64,000 nucleotides of DNA from VYFG01 sp965203365 (GTDB taxonomy: Bacteria > Pseudomonadota > Gammaproteobacteria > Arenicellales > Poriferihabitantaceae), in assembly GCA_965203365.1 (NCBI GenBank), contig OZ241878.1:3100001-3164000 (forward strand), given 5' to 3'. The notes under the pieces were generated by a model, which ran no database searches, was not told the DNA's origin, and saw only the letters and a program-made list of their open reading frames with translations. Positions within the stretch are counted from its first letter, which is position 1, and each line of letters starts with the position of its first letter. This document shows, one piece after another, positions 37,316 through 46,975 of this stretch. The translations under genes and the position numbers were made by a program.

Positions 37316-37864
37316 ATGTCGAAACCACAGATTCTATCAACATCGCTGGTGGCCCGATCACATCTGTTCCGGGTCGATGCCTTGGACTTGGCGTTCCAAA
37401 ACGGTCAGCAGGCTACTTTCGAGTGTCTCCGGGCGCAGGGCAACGGCGTCGTGATGGTGGCGGCCGTGCAGGAGGACGAACTCATTCTGGTCCGGGAATA
37501 TGCAGCGGGATTTGACCGATACGAACTGGGTTTTGTCAAGGGCAAGATTGATTCCGGGGAGACGCCCGTGCAGACGGCGTCACGAGAACTGGCGGAAGAA
37601 ATCGGATATGCGCCAACCCATCTTGAGTTTCTACGAAGCGTGACCACCAGCCCTGGCTACAGTGATTTCAGCACCTGTCTGTTCATCGCCTCCGGCCTTG
37701 TGTCAAATCCGCTGGACAGTGGTGATGAAATCGAACCGTTGGTACCGGTACGCTGGCCTATTGGCCAGATGGAAGCCCTTTATGACCATCCGGAAGTCAC
37801 TGATGTGCGCAGCCTTTTTCTATTGAAAGTGCTCGAACAGCGTTTTGCCAAACAGGGGAAGTGA
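37316..37864 (+). CDS. nudE: ADP compounds hydrolase NudE
   Basis: A 182-residue Nudix hydrolase that splits ADP-ribose, NADH and diadenosine compounds. The Nudix box is GKIDSGETPVQTASRELAEE (with IG after), the metal-binding Gly/Glu signature. The start at 37316 (SKPQILSTSLVARSHLF) matches the family; the open frame before it is not conserved. Its stop overlaps the cysQ start (TGATG). Confidence 0.9.
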   Translation: MSKPQILSTSLVARSHLFRVDALDLAFQNGQQATFECLRAQGNGVVMVAAVQEDELILVREYAAGFDRYELGFVKGKIDSGETPVQTASRELAEEIGYAPTHLEFLRSVTTSPGYSDFSTCLFIASGLVSNPLDSGDEIEPLVPVRWPIGQMEALYDHPEVTDVRSLFLLKVLEQRFAKQGK

Positions 37865-38691
37865 TGTCCTTGTCCCGGATTGATCTGGAAGCGGTGATTG
37901 CATTGGCGCAGCAAGCGGGTGAAGCCATCGTCGAGGTGTATGGCCACGGTGACCTGAATGTGGACACCAAGGGCGATGGATCGCCGCTCACACTCGCGGA
38001 TCGCCGCTCCCATCAGTGCATCGAGACAGGATTGCAGCACCTGACTCCGGACATCCCGCTCTTGTCTGAAGAATCGGAAAAATCCGCCTTCGAGACCCGA
38101 TGCCAATGGGAGCGCTTCTGGATGGTGGACCCCCTGGACGGTACGCGGGAGTTCATCCGTCGCCACCCGGAGTTTACCGTCAACATAGCGCTGATTGAGC
38201 ACCAAAGGCCGGTACTAGGAGTGGTGCATGTGCCGGTTTCCGGAATAACCTATTTCGCGACGCATACAACGGGGGCCTTTCGTCGGGACCCCAACGGAAT
38301 CACCACCCGCCTCGCCGTCCGTCCGCACAACCCCGCAGACACCATTTTGGTAGTGAGCCGTTCCCATGAGGGAGAGCATGTCCGTCGTTACCGCAAGAGT
38401 CTGGAGCAGTGGGTTGGTCCGGTCTCACTGATTCATATGGGCAGTTCTCTGAAAATCTGCCGGGTGGCCGAGGGCGGTGCGGACATCTATCCCCGACTGG
38501 GACCGACGTCGGAGTGGGATACGGCGGCGGCTCATTGTGTCCTGGAAGCGGCTGGAGGACGTTTGATTCGACTCGATGGGTCCTCGTTGATCTATAACAA
38601 ACCGAATATTCTGAATCCCTGGTTTTTCGCTTGTGGCCATTCGGAATTTGATTGGTGTGCGCTGGCCCGGAATATCAGAGAAGCTGGATAG
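37864..38691 (+). CDS. cysQ: 3'(2'),5'-bisphosphate nucleotidase CysQ
   Basis: A 275-residue inositol-monophosphatase-fold enzyme that removes the 3'-phosphate of PAP made during sulfate assimilation. The metal-binding motifs are PLLSEESEK, MVDPLDGTREF and SEWDTAAAHCVLEAAGG. It overlaps nudE by one base (TGATG) and is surely co-transcribed with it. Confidence 0.9.
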   Translation: MSLSRIDLEAVIALAQQAGEAIVEVYGHGDLNVDTKGDGSPLTLADRRSHQCIETGLQHLTPDIPLLSEESEKSAFETRCQWERFWMVDPLDGTREFIRRHPEFTVNIALIEHQRPVLGVVHVPVSGITYFATHTTGAFRRDPNGITTRLAVRPHNPADTILVVSRSHEGEHVRRYRKSLEQWVGPVSLIHMGSSLKICRVAEGGADIYPRLGPTSEWDTAAAHCVLEAAGGRLIRLDGSSLIYNKPNILNPWFFACGHSEFDWCALARNIREAG

Positions 38692-39655
38692 TGAAGGTCG
38701 GCCTTATCGTGGCAGCAGGGCACTGGGCGGTCGCTCCATTGAGAGCCCTGCATGGTGCGGCAGGATTTTCCCACGCTATAACTGAATGGCTGATGGCGCA
38801 AAGAACTCCGGATGGGTGCATTTCGGCCGTATGTGCTGTCTGCAGGGTCGGACAGGCGTTGGTACCAGCGCCGTTTTCGGTCCCGGCCGATGCGGAGCCG
38901 CGACGGGGCGACAATCCGTCATGCTCGGGTCACGGCGGCGATGGAGCGCCCAGCGGACGCCGTGAGCAACCATGATCGGGGACTGGGTGCGAGGCACTGG
39001 GTGATGGGATACGTCCGATGACCTCCAGCCTGACGGGTTGGGATCAGCACAAGGAGAAAGCGGGATCGTTTGTGCTGGCGATTACGCCGCAGTGTGTACG
39101 GCAGTGCTGGTGTCCTGTGGTGGATTGGGAGGAGGACCAGCACGAGTTCGAACCCGGTGGGTATGAGTGTGGCCGCGATATCGGACTGGTTATCAAGATC
39201 GGAACCAGGGTTGCGACCGGCGCTTCGTCGCGTATTGTGAATCCCGTCGTCACACAGGAGCATGATGATAATGATATCGACTGACTGGTGAAAGCCTTCC
39301 CGGGGAGTAGTGGTTTCGTTCCCACCGGGGTTCTTGTCCCGCAGATCCGATCAACCGGTGAAGGCATGAGGGGGAAGGCCATTGGTCAGAGCGCGTGACT
39401 GACGTACCCGTCGATATCAACGTTTCCGAAGGACAAGTGCCCTTGCGGGCACTGGCCAATCACTCCGGCCCGACGGTGGCCGTCTCGGTGGTCAGGACGA
39501 TGTCAGTGTCATCCCACCCATCAGATAAAAGCCTCTCCACCGGTCTCGCCCCCTCAATCTGTAGGTCCATTCAGGGGATTCGATGGTTGACCTGATACTC
39601 GCTAAAGAGTAGTCTGCTGTCCCCCAATTTTGTATCGCGCAAGACCACAACTGCC
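38692..39655. other. 964-base gene-poor region
   Basis: No gene recognised. Short open frames (e.g. 39018-39284, 88 codons) give Cys- and Gly-rich products of no known family. The sequence has several small inverted repeats, e.g. CACGGCG at 38931-38937 with CGCCGTG at 38958-38964. Around 39297-39370 a paired GCCTTC...GAAGGC encloses an inner CCGGGG-rich stem, so a structured RNA is possible. It separates cysQ from the adenylate kinase gene. Confidence 0.45.
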
Positions 39656-40711
39656 ATGCGTATTGCACTGATCGGTGTGTCAGGTTCCGGCAAGGGTGAA
39701 CAAGCCAGACGGCTGGCCGGAAAGTACCGCATCTGCCACATTTCCACCGGTGACCTGTTGCGCGGACAATCCCGCCAGGGGCACTTGAATACGAGCGACC
39801 AGCACGCACTCGAGACAGGTGAGTTGGCGTCCGATGAGGTGGTGCGGGAACTGCTTGAGGAGCGTCTCAGGCGACGGGATACCAAGCGGGGATTTGTGAT
39901 TGACGGTTACCCGCGCAACATCCCCCAGGCCCAGTCGCTAGACAACCTCCTGGGTATGCTGGGGCGGCCGTTGCAGATTGCCATCTACACCGACATGAGG
40001 GATGATCTGCTGATCAAGCATAATGTGGGTCGTCAGGTTTGTACGGCCTGTGGGCATATCTTCAACAAGTATTTTTCTCCCCCGACGACACCGGATATCT
40101 GCGACCATTGTGGCGCTCCGCTCGGTGTCCGCAAAAAAGACACTCCACGGGCGGTCGCGTTGAGGGTGGCGGAACACAAGAAAAATACCATCCCGCTCAT
40201 TACCTATTTCCGGGCCCAGCACAAGTTGAGAACCGTGGCGGCGACCGGCACGGTGGAGGAGATACACCACAAGGTCTGCTCCATTGTGGATATGGAAGTC
40301 CGTCCACTGGAAATCGAGGCGGTCGTCAGTGCCACCGACAGTGTCGGCGATGAGGTAAATACCGTGATTGCCGGAGGCCAGATTAACCGTATCGTTCCCG
40401 CCAGACCATCGGGAGCCAGTCCCCAGCCGCCGCCTCCGTCGGCCGCCGACATCACCATGACGGGTCAGCCTACCACGAGGAAAATCCAAAAAAAGCGAGT
40501 GACCCGAAAGGCCGCCGCGATCACCACTCGCCCGTCGGATCAAGCCAACAAAAAGGCTTCCAGCCAAAAGATTGGCAAGAAAAAAATATCCGGCAAAAAG
40601 ATCTCCACCGGTGCGCCGGCCAAAAACACGATCACGGCGACGAAGCGGCTCTCGAAACAGTCGGATGCTGACCGGCCTGCGGCGAATGAAAATTCTCTCA
40701 GGCAGTCGTAG
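39656..40711 (+). CDS. Adenylate kinase-like protein with lysine-rich tail
   Basis: A 351-residue protein. Residues 1-212 form an adenylate kinase: P-loop GVSGSGKGEQ (7-16), HISTGDLLR, GFVIDGYPRN, and a zinc-binding LID with Cys 129, 132, 149 and 152. Residues about 265-351 form a low-complexity Lys/Thr/Ala/Ser tail (KKRVTRKAAA, KKKISGKK) resembling histone H1-like proteins, joined by a Pro-rich linker (SPQPPPPS). Ordinary adenylate kinases end near residue 215-220, so this is an unusual fusion. The tail overlaps an open frame into hemB, whose real start follows 28 bases later. Confidence 0.8.
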   Translation: MRIALIGVSGSGKGEQARRLAGKYRICHISTGDLLRGQSRQGHLNTSDQHALETGELASDEVVRELLEERLRRRDTKRGFVIDGYPRNIPQAQSLDNLLGMLGRPLQIAIYTDMRDDLLIKHNVGRQVCTACGHIFNKYFSPPTTPDICDHCGAPLGVRKKDTPRAVALRVAEHKKNTIPLITYFRAQHKLRTVAATGTVEEIHHKVCSIVDMEVRPLEIEAVVSATDSVGDEVNTVIAGGQINRIVPARPSGASPQPPPPSAADITMTGQPTTRKIQKKRVTRKAAAITTRPSDQANKKASSQKIGKKKISGKKISTGAPAKNTITATKRLSKQSDADRPAANENSLRQS

Positions 40712-40739
40712 ACGACCGGTGTCCAAACGTTCACCCCAC

Positions 40740-41735
40740 ATGGTTTTTCCGGCCAGTCGGCCGCGGCGCATGCGGCGTGACGAATTCAGCCGTCGGCTCA
40801 TGCGGGAAACGGTTTTGTCGGCGTCCGATCTGCTGCAACCTCTCTTTATCTGTGAGGGTCGGGATCATGCTGAGGCGGTCCCGTCCATGCCGGGCGTCTA
40901 TCGGCAAAGCCCCGATCGGGTCGCCAAACGGTGCCATACGCTGCATCAACTGGGGATTCCTGCGGTGGTCCTGTTCCCGGTTATCCCCTCCGGGGTTAAG
41001 ACCGAGGGGGCGGAGGAAGCGTGGAATCCGGATGGTCTGGTACAGCGTACCGTCCGGGCGATCAAGGACCGTACCCCGGAGATCGGGGTCATAACCGATG
41101 TCGCCCTGGACCCCTATACCAGTCATGGTCAGGACGGGCTGCTGGATGCCAGCGGTTATGTGGTTAATGATGCTACGGTCGAAGCGTTGGTCAAACAATC
41201 CTTGTCCCACACCGATGCCGGGGCGGATGTGGTGTCGCCCTCTGATATGATGGATGGACGCGTCGGGGCGATTCGGGACGCTTTCGAATCCCATGGCCAC
41301 ATTCACACTCGCATTTTGGCCTATTCCGCCAAGTATGCCTCCAGTTTCTACAATCCATTTCGTGATGCGGTGGGCTCTGCGGATCAGTTGGCGGGGGGTG
41401 ACAAGTCCACCTACCAGATGGATATTGCCAATGGGGACGAGGCGCTGCGTGAAGTGGCGATGGATATCCAAGAGGGGGCGGACATGGTGATGGTCAAGCC
41501 GGGCACCCTGTACCTGGACATCATCTGGCGGGTGAAACAGGCTTTCGGCATGCCGACTTTGGCCTACCATGTCAGTGGAGAATATGCCATGTTGAAGGCC
41601 GCCTGTGACCAGGGCTGGCTGGACGAACGCCAAGTGGTGATGGAAACAATGATCGCCTTTCGGCGGGCAGGCTGCGACGGTATCCTGACCTATTTTGCTG
41701 AAACGGTGGCCCGCTGGCTCCACGACGATTGTTGA
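40740..41735 (+). CDS. hemB: Porphobilinogen synthase
   Basis: A 331-residue delta-aminolevulinic acid dehydratase, joining two ALA molecules in haem synthesis. The Schiff-base lysines lie in YSAKYASSFYNPF and MVMVKPGTLYLDI. DVALDPYTSHGQDG holds part of the metal-binding region; the site has fewer Cys than the zinc-only class, as in Mg-type enzymes. The start at 40740 (VFPASRPRRMRRDEFSRRL) matches the family; the longer open frame overlaps the adenylate kinase gene. Confidence 0.95.
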   Translation: MVFPASRPRRMRRDEFSRRLMRETVLSASDLLQPLFICEGRDHAEAVPSMPGVYRQSPDRVAKRCHTLHQLGIPAVVLFPVIPSGVKTEGAEEAWNPDGLVQRTVRAIKDRTPEIGVITDVALDPYTSHGQDGLLDASGYVVNDATVEALVKQSLSHTDAGADVVSPSDMMDGRVGAIRDAFESHGHIHTRILAYSAKYASSFYNPFRDAVGSADQLAGGDKSTYQMDIANGDEALREVAMDIQEGADMVMVKPGTLYLDIIWRVKQAFGMPTLAYHVSGEYAMLKAACDQGWLDERQVVMETMIAFRRAGCDGILTYFAETVARWLHDDC

Positions 41736-41823
41736 TCCATGATGGGTTTCCACCGCGTATGTTTTTTGCGGGGTGGCGTTCGGAGGTTACAATGAATGAC
41801 ATGCCAACTTTCGGGTTTCAGCC

Positions 41824-42189
41824 ATGACCAATCCCACCCCCACCGAAATCAACCTGAATCGCCGAACACGCATTCTGACGGTGACATTCGATGACGGAGC
41901 CCGCTTTGAGATGAGTTGTGAATATCTGCGGGTGCATTCCCCTTCTGCCGAGGTCCAGGGACATGGAGCCGGACAGGAAGTGCTCCAGCTCGACAAGGAA
42001 AAGGTCAATATCGACGCCATCGAACCGGTCGGCAACTATGCCATCAAACCCCGATTCGATGATGGTCATCACAGCGGCATCTACTCTTGGGAAACCCTCT
42101 ATACCTTAGGCCGCAACCAGGAACTGAACTGGGCCAGATACCTGGAGAAGCTGGCACAGGCTGGCCACCGGCGCAAACCGGATGCATGA
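41824..42189 (+). CDS. DUF971 protein (gamma-butyrobetaine hydroxylase-like N-terminal)
   Basis: A 121-residue protein with CEYLRVHSPSAEVQGHG and NYAIKPRFDDGHHSGIYSWE, the pattern of the DUF971 family that is found on its own or at the N-terminus of gamma-butyrobetaine hydroxylase. It lies 18 bases before ubiE, an order seen in gammaproteobacteria, often behind hslVU. Confidence 0.9.
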   Translation: MTNPTPTEINLNRRTRILTVTFDDGARFEMSCEYLRVHSPSAEVQGHGAGQEVLQLDKEKVNIDAIEPVGNYAIKPRFDDGHHSGIYSWETLYTLGRNQELNWARYLEKLAQAGHRRKPDA

Positions 42190-42207
42190 GGGGTCAGGGC
42201 CAGACCA

Positions 42208-42957
42208 ATGGCGATGCACCAAAAAACGCATTTCGGCTTCCGCGAAGTCGACCTGGATCGCAAGACGAAGCTGGTAGGGGACGTGTTCCGTTCCGTGGCG
42301 GGGCGTTATGACCTGATGAACGATCTCATGTCCCTTGGCCTGCATCGCCTATGGAAGCGTTTCGCCGTGTCGCAAAGTGGACTCAGGCCGGGGGATCAGG
42401 CCCTGGATGTGGCGGCCGGCAGTGGGGACTTGAGCCGATTGCTGGCCTCGCGGGTTGGTGCCCAGGGTCGGGTGGTGGTGACGGACATCAATTCGGCCAT
42501 GCTGCAACAGGGCCGGTCCCGGCTGGCCGATGCGGGCGTGGTCGGTCATGTGTCCTATGCTTTGGCCGATGCCGAGAATCTCTGTTTCGGCAGCGACCGG
42601 TTTCATTGTGTCGGCATGGCGTTTGGACTTCGCAATGTCACCCGGAAGGAGAAAGCCCTGGCAGAGCTCTATCGTGTCCTGAGACCGGGTGGGCGTCTGC
42701 TGGTGCTGGAATTTTCAAGACCTTTTCTGCCGCTCCTTGAGAAGGTCTATGAGGCCTACTCCTTCCAGGTCATCCCCCGCCTCGGTCAATTCGTGACCGG
42801 GGACGAAGCCAGCTACCGGTACTTGGTCGAGTCCATTCGTCGTCATCCGGACCAGTCTACCCTGAAAGATATGATGCACGCGGCCGGCTTCAGCCAGGTT
42901 CGGGTGAACAACCTGAATGGCGGCATCGTCGCGCTGCATGTGGGGTTTCGCGCTTGA
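42208..42957 (+). CDS. ubiE: Ubiquinone/menaquinone methyltransferase UbiE
   Basis: A 249-residue SAM-dependent C-methyltransferase. HFGFREV, then RYDLMNDLMSLGLHRLWKR are the family N-terminal signature; ALDVAAGSGDLSRLL is the SAM-binding motif and GLRNVTRKEKAL a conserved later motif. It methylates the quinone ring in ubiquinone synthesis. It overlaps the ubiJ start. Confidence 0.95.
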   Translation: MAMHQKTHFGFREVDLDRKTKLVGDVFRSVAGRYDLMNDLMSLGLHRLWKRFAVSQSGLRPGDQALDVAAGSGDLSRLLASRVGAQGRVVVTDINSAMLQQGRSRLADAGVVGHVSYALADAENLCFGSDRFHCVGMAFGLRNVTRKEKALAELYRVLRPGGRLLVLEFSRPFLPLLEKVYEAYSFQVIPRLGQFVTGDEASYRYLVESIRRHPDQSTLKDMMHAAGFSQVRVNNLNGGIVALHVGFRA

Positions 42958-43574
42958 ACCCGACCATCCCGCCCCTGTGGTTGGAATGCCTCAACCGCGG
43001 CGTTCAGGATATCTTGTCGGTGGACCCCGACACCGCCCGTGAGATCGGCCAACTTCAGGGCAAGGTATTCTGCATTGAAATGACCTTACCACCAGCGGTG
43101 TTTTATCTGATCCCGAAATCAGGGGGGATCTTGCTGGCCCAGGAGGCCGATGTCGAACCGGATGTGACATTGACCGGTCCGATGAGTACCTTCCTGCGCC
43201 TGGCCCGTCAGGGATCTGCCAGCAGGGTTCTGACGGATGGTCAGGTGATCATGCAGGGCGATGTTGAAGCCGGACAAAGATTGCAGAGAATTCTCGCTCG
43301 CTTTGACTTCGACTGGGAAGAACTGATCGCGCGCCGACTGGGGGATCTCCCGGCCCGCCAGTTGGGCAATGTGGTGCGGGGAATATCCCGCTGGGCGGGA
43401 GAGATGGCGGACCTCTCCCGGGAGAATGTCGCCGACCTGCTGACCGAGGAGCAGCAATTGGCTGTCAGCCCATCGGCCTTGAGACGATTGACGAACGAGG
43501 TCGCTCGGTTGCGGGAAGACACGGACCGGCTCGCACAGCGGCTGGATCGGTTGGCGGCCGCACGGCAGGGATGA
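42954..43574 (+). CDS. ubiJ: Ubiquinone biosynthesis accessory factor UbiJ (SCP2 domain)
   Basis: A 206-residue protein with an SCP2 lipid-binding domain in the N-terminal half (VDPDTAREIGQLQGKVFCIE, VTLTGPMSTFLRLAR) and a coiled coil at the C-terminus (LRREDTDRLAQRLDRL-like). UbiJ binds ubiquinone intermediates for the soluble Ubi complex. It begins with TTG overlapping the ubiE stop (TTGA), and ubiB follows 3 bases after its end. Confidence 0.85.
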   Translation: MNPTIPPLWLECLNRGVQDILSVDPDTAREIGQLQGKVFCIEMTLPPAVFYLIPKSGGILLAQEADVEPDVTLTGPMSTFLRLARQGSASRVLTDGQVIMQGDVEAGQRLQRILARFDFDWEELIARRLGDLPARQLGNVVRGISRWAGEMADLSRENVADLLTEEQQLAVSPSALRRLTNEVARLREDTDRLAQRLDRLAAARQG

Positions 43575-43577
43575 CGC

Positions 43578-45212
43578 ATGCTTTCGAGTGCTTGGCACCT
43601 GTACCGGATCGCAAGCGTCTTTCTGCGTCACAACCTGGACGAATTCGCACTGACTCTCCATCTGGCCCGCCCCATGGCGCTGCTGTTCAAGCTGGTGCCG
43701 CGCCGGTGGCGAAGCCATCACGATGAACCCAGAGGAGTTCGGTTTCGGCTGGCCTTACAGGAACTCGGACCGGTCTTCGTCAAATTCGGTCAGTTGTTGT
43801 CGACACGGCCCGATGTGGTACCCGAAGATATCCACCACGAACTAGTCAAACTGCAAGACGACGTGCCGCCGTTTCCCGGGACTGAGGCGCACAAAATTAT
43901 TGAGATGGCGTATGGGGATGCCCTGGAGAACCATTTCAGTCACTTCGAAACGGAGCCCATCGCTTCCGCTTCGGTCGCCCAAGTGCATGATGCATATCTG
44001 TGCAATGGGACACAGGTCGTGGTCAAGGTGATTCGTCCGGGGATTGATCTCATCATCCAGCGCGATCTTTCTTTGCTCAAGACCCTGGCCGATCTGGCGG
44101 AAAAATATTGGTCTGAAGCCCCCCGGTTCAAACCACGGGAACTGGTTGATGATTACGAACGGAACATTCGGGACGAACTGAACCTGATGCGTGAAGCGGC
44201 CAATGCCAGCCAGCTCAGGATCAACTTCCAGGACTCGGATCTGATCTATGTGCCCAAGGTCTATTTTGACCATTGTCGGCACAATGTGATGGTCATGGAA
44301 AAGATTCACGGCATTCCGATTCGGGATCTGGAGGCCATTCAAGCCGCTGGGATTGATCGCCGGCAGTTGGCGCACAATGGTGTGGAGATATTTTTTACGC
44401 AAGCGTTTCGGGATGGGTTCTTCCATGCCGACATGCACCCGGGCAACATCTTCGTGTCCCAGACTGGACAGTACCGTGCCGTTGACTTCGGGATCATGGG
44501 CACGTTGAATGAGATCGACAAGCGATACCTGGCGGAAAATCTCCTCGGCTTTTTCAACCGTGACTATCATGCGGTGGCGGATGCCCATGTCCGGGCTGGC
44601 TGGGTGCCGCCGGATACCCGGGTGGAGGAATTCGAAGGATCTATCCGAACTGTCTGCGAGCCGATTTTCGCCAAACCCATCAGTGAGATTTCTTTCGGTC
44701 GCCTGTTGGTTGACCTGTTGCGCATTGCCCGTCGCTACCAAATGCCGGTCCAGCCGCAACTCGTGTTACTGCAAAAAACCCTGCTGAATATCGAAGGTTT
44801 GGGTCGCCAGCTCTATGCCGAGCTCGACTTGTGGGAAACCGCCAAGCCGTTTTTGGAGCGCTGGATGAGCGAACAGATTGGGCCTCGTGCCGCTGTGCGT
44901 TCACTGCGACGGGAATTGCCCAACTTTGCCACCTTGGCACCCGAGCTTCCGACCTTGGCACACCAATTGATGAATCGTCTCAGAAAAGATGAGCTGGTCA
45001 TCCGAACCCGGGATACTGAGATCGCGGCTCTCCGTCATCAGGTCGAAGCCACTAGCCGACGGACTCACCGCTTGCTCATGGGACTGGCCCTGGTCGTCTT
45101 GGCGGTGGTGCTGGCCCCCGGCGAGATGCCGATTGATGCACATCCGGTGAGTTGGTTGCTGGTCGGTTCTGGCTTGGCGTTCGTCGTCATGGGCTGGTTC
45201 GGCAAGCGATGA
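43578..45212 (+). CDS. ubiB: UbiB protein kinase-like regulator
   Basis: A 544-residue ADCK/ABC1-family protein with KxGQ-type motif KFGQLLSTRPDVVPEDI, then ASASVAQVHDAYL as the Ala-rich loop, and HADMHPGNIFVS and VDFGIMG as the metal-binding region. Two membrane segments close the C-terminus. It works with UbiE and UbiJ in ubiquinone synthesis. Its stop overlaps the start of the ClC gene by 4 bases. Confidence 0.95.
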   Translation: MLSSAWHLYRIASVFLRHNLDEFALTLHLARPMALLFKLVPRRWRSHHDEPRGVRFRLALQELGPVFVKFGQLLSTRPDVVPEDIHHELVKLQDDVPPFPGTEAHKIIEMAYGDALENHFSHFETEPIASASVAQVHDAYLCNGTQVVVKVIRPGIDLIIQRDLSLLKTLADLAEKYWSEAPRFKPRELVDDYERNIRDELNLMREAANASQLRINFQDSDLIYVPKVYFDHCRHNVMVMEKIHGIPIRDLEAIQAAGIDRRQLAHNGVEIFFTQAFRDGFFHADMHPGNIFVSQTGQYRAVDFGIMGTLNEIDKRYLAENLLGFFNRDYHAVADAHVRAGWVPPDTRVEEFEGSIRTVCEPIFAKPISEISFGRLLVDLLRIARRYQMPVQPQLVLLQKTLLNIEGLGRQLYAELDLWETAKPFLERWMSEQIGPRAAVRSLRRELPNFATLAPELPTLAHQLMNRLRKDELVIRTRDTEIAALRHQVEATSRRTHRLLMGLALVVLAVVLAPGEMPIDAHPVSWLLVGSGLAFVVMGWFGKR

Positions 45213-46958
45213 GCAAAGAAGAGGTTTCTCGCTTGACCGGGCCGGTTTCGCGGCACCCATACCGGACTTTCTTTCGGCGCATGGTTTCCCTTCTCGGGTT
45301 CAGTCTGCTGATCGGCATGCTTGGCGCTTTTCTGGCGGTTTTGGTGATGGATGCCATTTTTTGGCTGGGTGGTCAAACGGTCCGATATATCGATGGGCGC
45401 AAGGGTGAATTCAATATCGTGCTCTTTCTGACCCCCGTCGTCGGTGGATTGGCAGTGGGCGGACTACTGCTTGGTATGTCCAATCGTCGGGCGTTGTAAT
45501 GTGGCGGACATCATTGCCGCAGCTCAGACCCGAGAAACGGCTGCCCCCTGGCGTGACGGAGTGATCAATACACTGGCTGCCATCGTCGGTATCGGCAGTG
45601 GAGCTTCGGTGGGACACTATGGCCCATTGGCCAATTTGGGGGCGGTCCTGGGAGGCCAGCTCGGTCGGTGGTTCCGATACGATCCCGTGTTGGGGATCGC
45701 CTGCGGCGTGGCGGCGGTGATTTCCACTGCCTTCAGTGCGCCGATTGCCGCTGTCTTGTTTGTCCATGAAGTGATATTGCGCCACTATTCTCTACGGGCC
45801 TTTGCGCCGACCACAGTCGCCTCTTCCATGGGCTATTTCATTGAACATCATGTGCTGGGTCGTCCGCCCCTGATCGTGGTTCAGGCCGAACGTTCACTAT
45901 TTGTGCCCGAGGTTCTCGCCTTCGTGGTGATCGGTCTGGTCTGTGCGGTGGTGGCCGTGATGTTCATGCGTCTGGTGATTTTGGCGGCCGAACTGGCGGT
46001 GAAGAGCCGGTTGCCGAACTGGCTGCGTCCGGCGGTGGCGGGCTTGGGGGTCGGCTTGTTGGGACAGTGGGCTCCAGAGGCGCTGGGGATCAGCAACGCG
46101 GTGCTGGCGAGTATCATTGAAGGTCACCCATTTTCATCTTGGCATCTGGGGCTGTTGCTGGGGGCCAAGATTCTGGCCACGGCATTGTGCGTTGGATTCG
46201 GTTTTTCCGGGGGGGCGTTCAGCCCGTCACTTCTCATTGGTGTGTTGACCGGTGCGTTGCTCGGACAGGTAGCTGGTGTCGTTCTGGGGGATCATGCCTC
46301 GGCCTCGGCGTTCTATGCGGTCTGTGGAATGGCCGCCATGGCCAGTGCGGTGATCGGCGGGCCACTCACCGCCGTGCTCATCGTGTTTGAACTGACCCGA
46401 AATTATGATCTGACCATTGCCGCCATGATCAGCGTGGTGATTTGCCAGGTGATTACATACCGGTGGTTTGCACGTTCCCTGTACGATCACCAGTTGTCCT
46501 TGATCGGCTGCGACCTTTCCCAGGGCAGAGTCAAGCTGTTGCTGGAGCGGGTGACAGTCCGCTCGCATATGACCCCTGATGCCGTGACGGTCAGGGCGGA
46601 TCAGTCACTCGAAAAGGCTCGGGATGCCATGATTATTGCCGGGCGGCCAGAATGCCATGTACTGGACGAACAGTTGCGCTATTGTGGCCGGTTGGGCTTG
46701 TTCCATATACTCCAGATGGAGAAGGAAAAGGGCCTGGTGGATCAGGTCGCAGGGTCCGAGGTCGATGTCGAATCCTTGCGGTTGCGACCGGAGCAGACGC
46801 TCTGGGAGGCATTGGACAGGATGCAGGAGGGGGTGGGAGAGAGTATCGCCGTCGTGGACCCGGGCGGGAAGTTTCTCGGGGTTGTTTACGAGGCTTCTCT
46901 GGTGACGACATACTTCGGCACCATATCGACTATCCGGACGGAAGAACACGCTGCCTGA
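45209..46958 (+). pseudogene. ClC-family chloride channel, broken by a frameshift
   Basis: The first frame (45209-45499) gives the N-terminus of a ClC protein and ends in NRRAL and a TAA. The rest (from about 45495 to 46958) is in another frame and starts NVADIIAAAQTRE. Deleting one T in GTTGTAAT at 45494-45500 would join them as NRRALNVADII, an intact chain of about 580 residues. The rest carries a ClC pore: GSGASVGHYGPLANLG, a later GFSGGAFSPSLLIG, and two C-terminal CBS domains. The gating glutamate (GxEGP) is a Tyr here (GHYGP). Whether the shift is a sequencing error or a real mutation cannot be decided. Confidence 0.75.
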
Positions 46959-46975
46959 ACTGGTGGAGACTGATT

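Noticed and set aside
39018..39284. 88-codon frame with Trp/Cys-rich product
   Set aside because: It matches no protein family I know and lies in a structured, gene-poor region.
46652..46975. N-terminal extension of the acyl-CoA dehydrogenase
   Set aside because: It lies inside the ClC gene; the dehydrogenase starts naturally at 46976.
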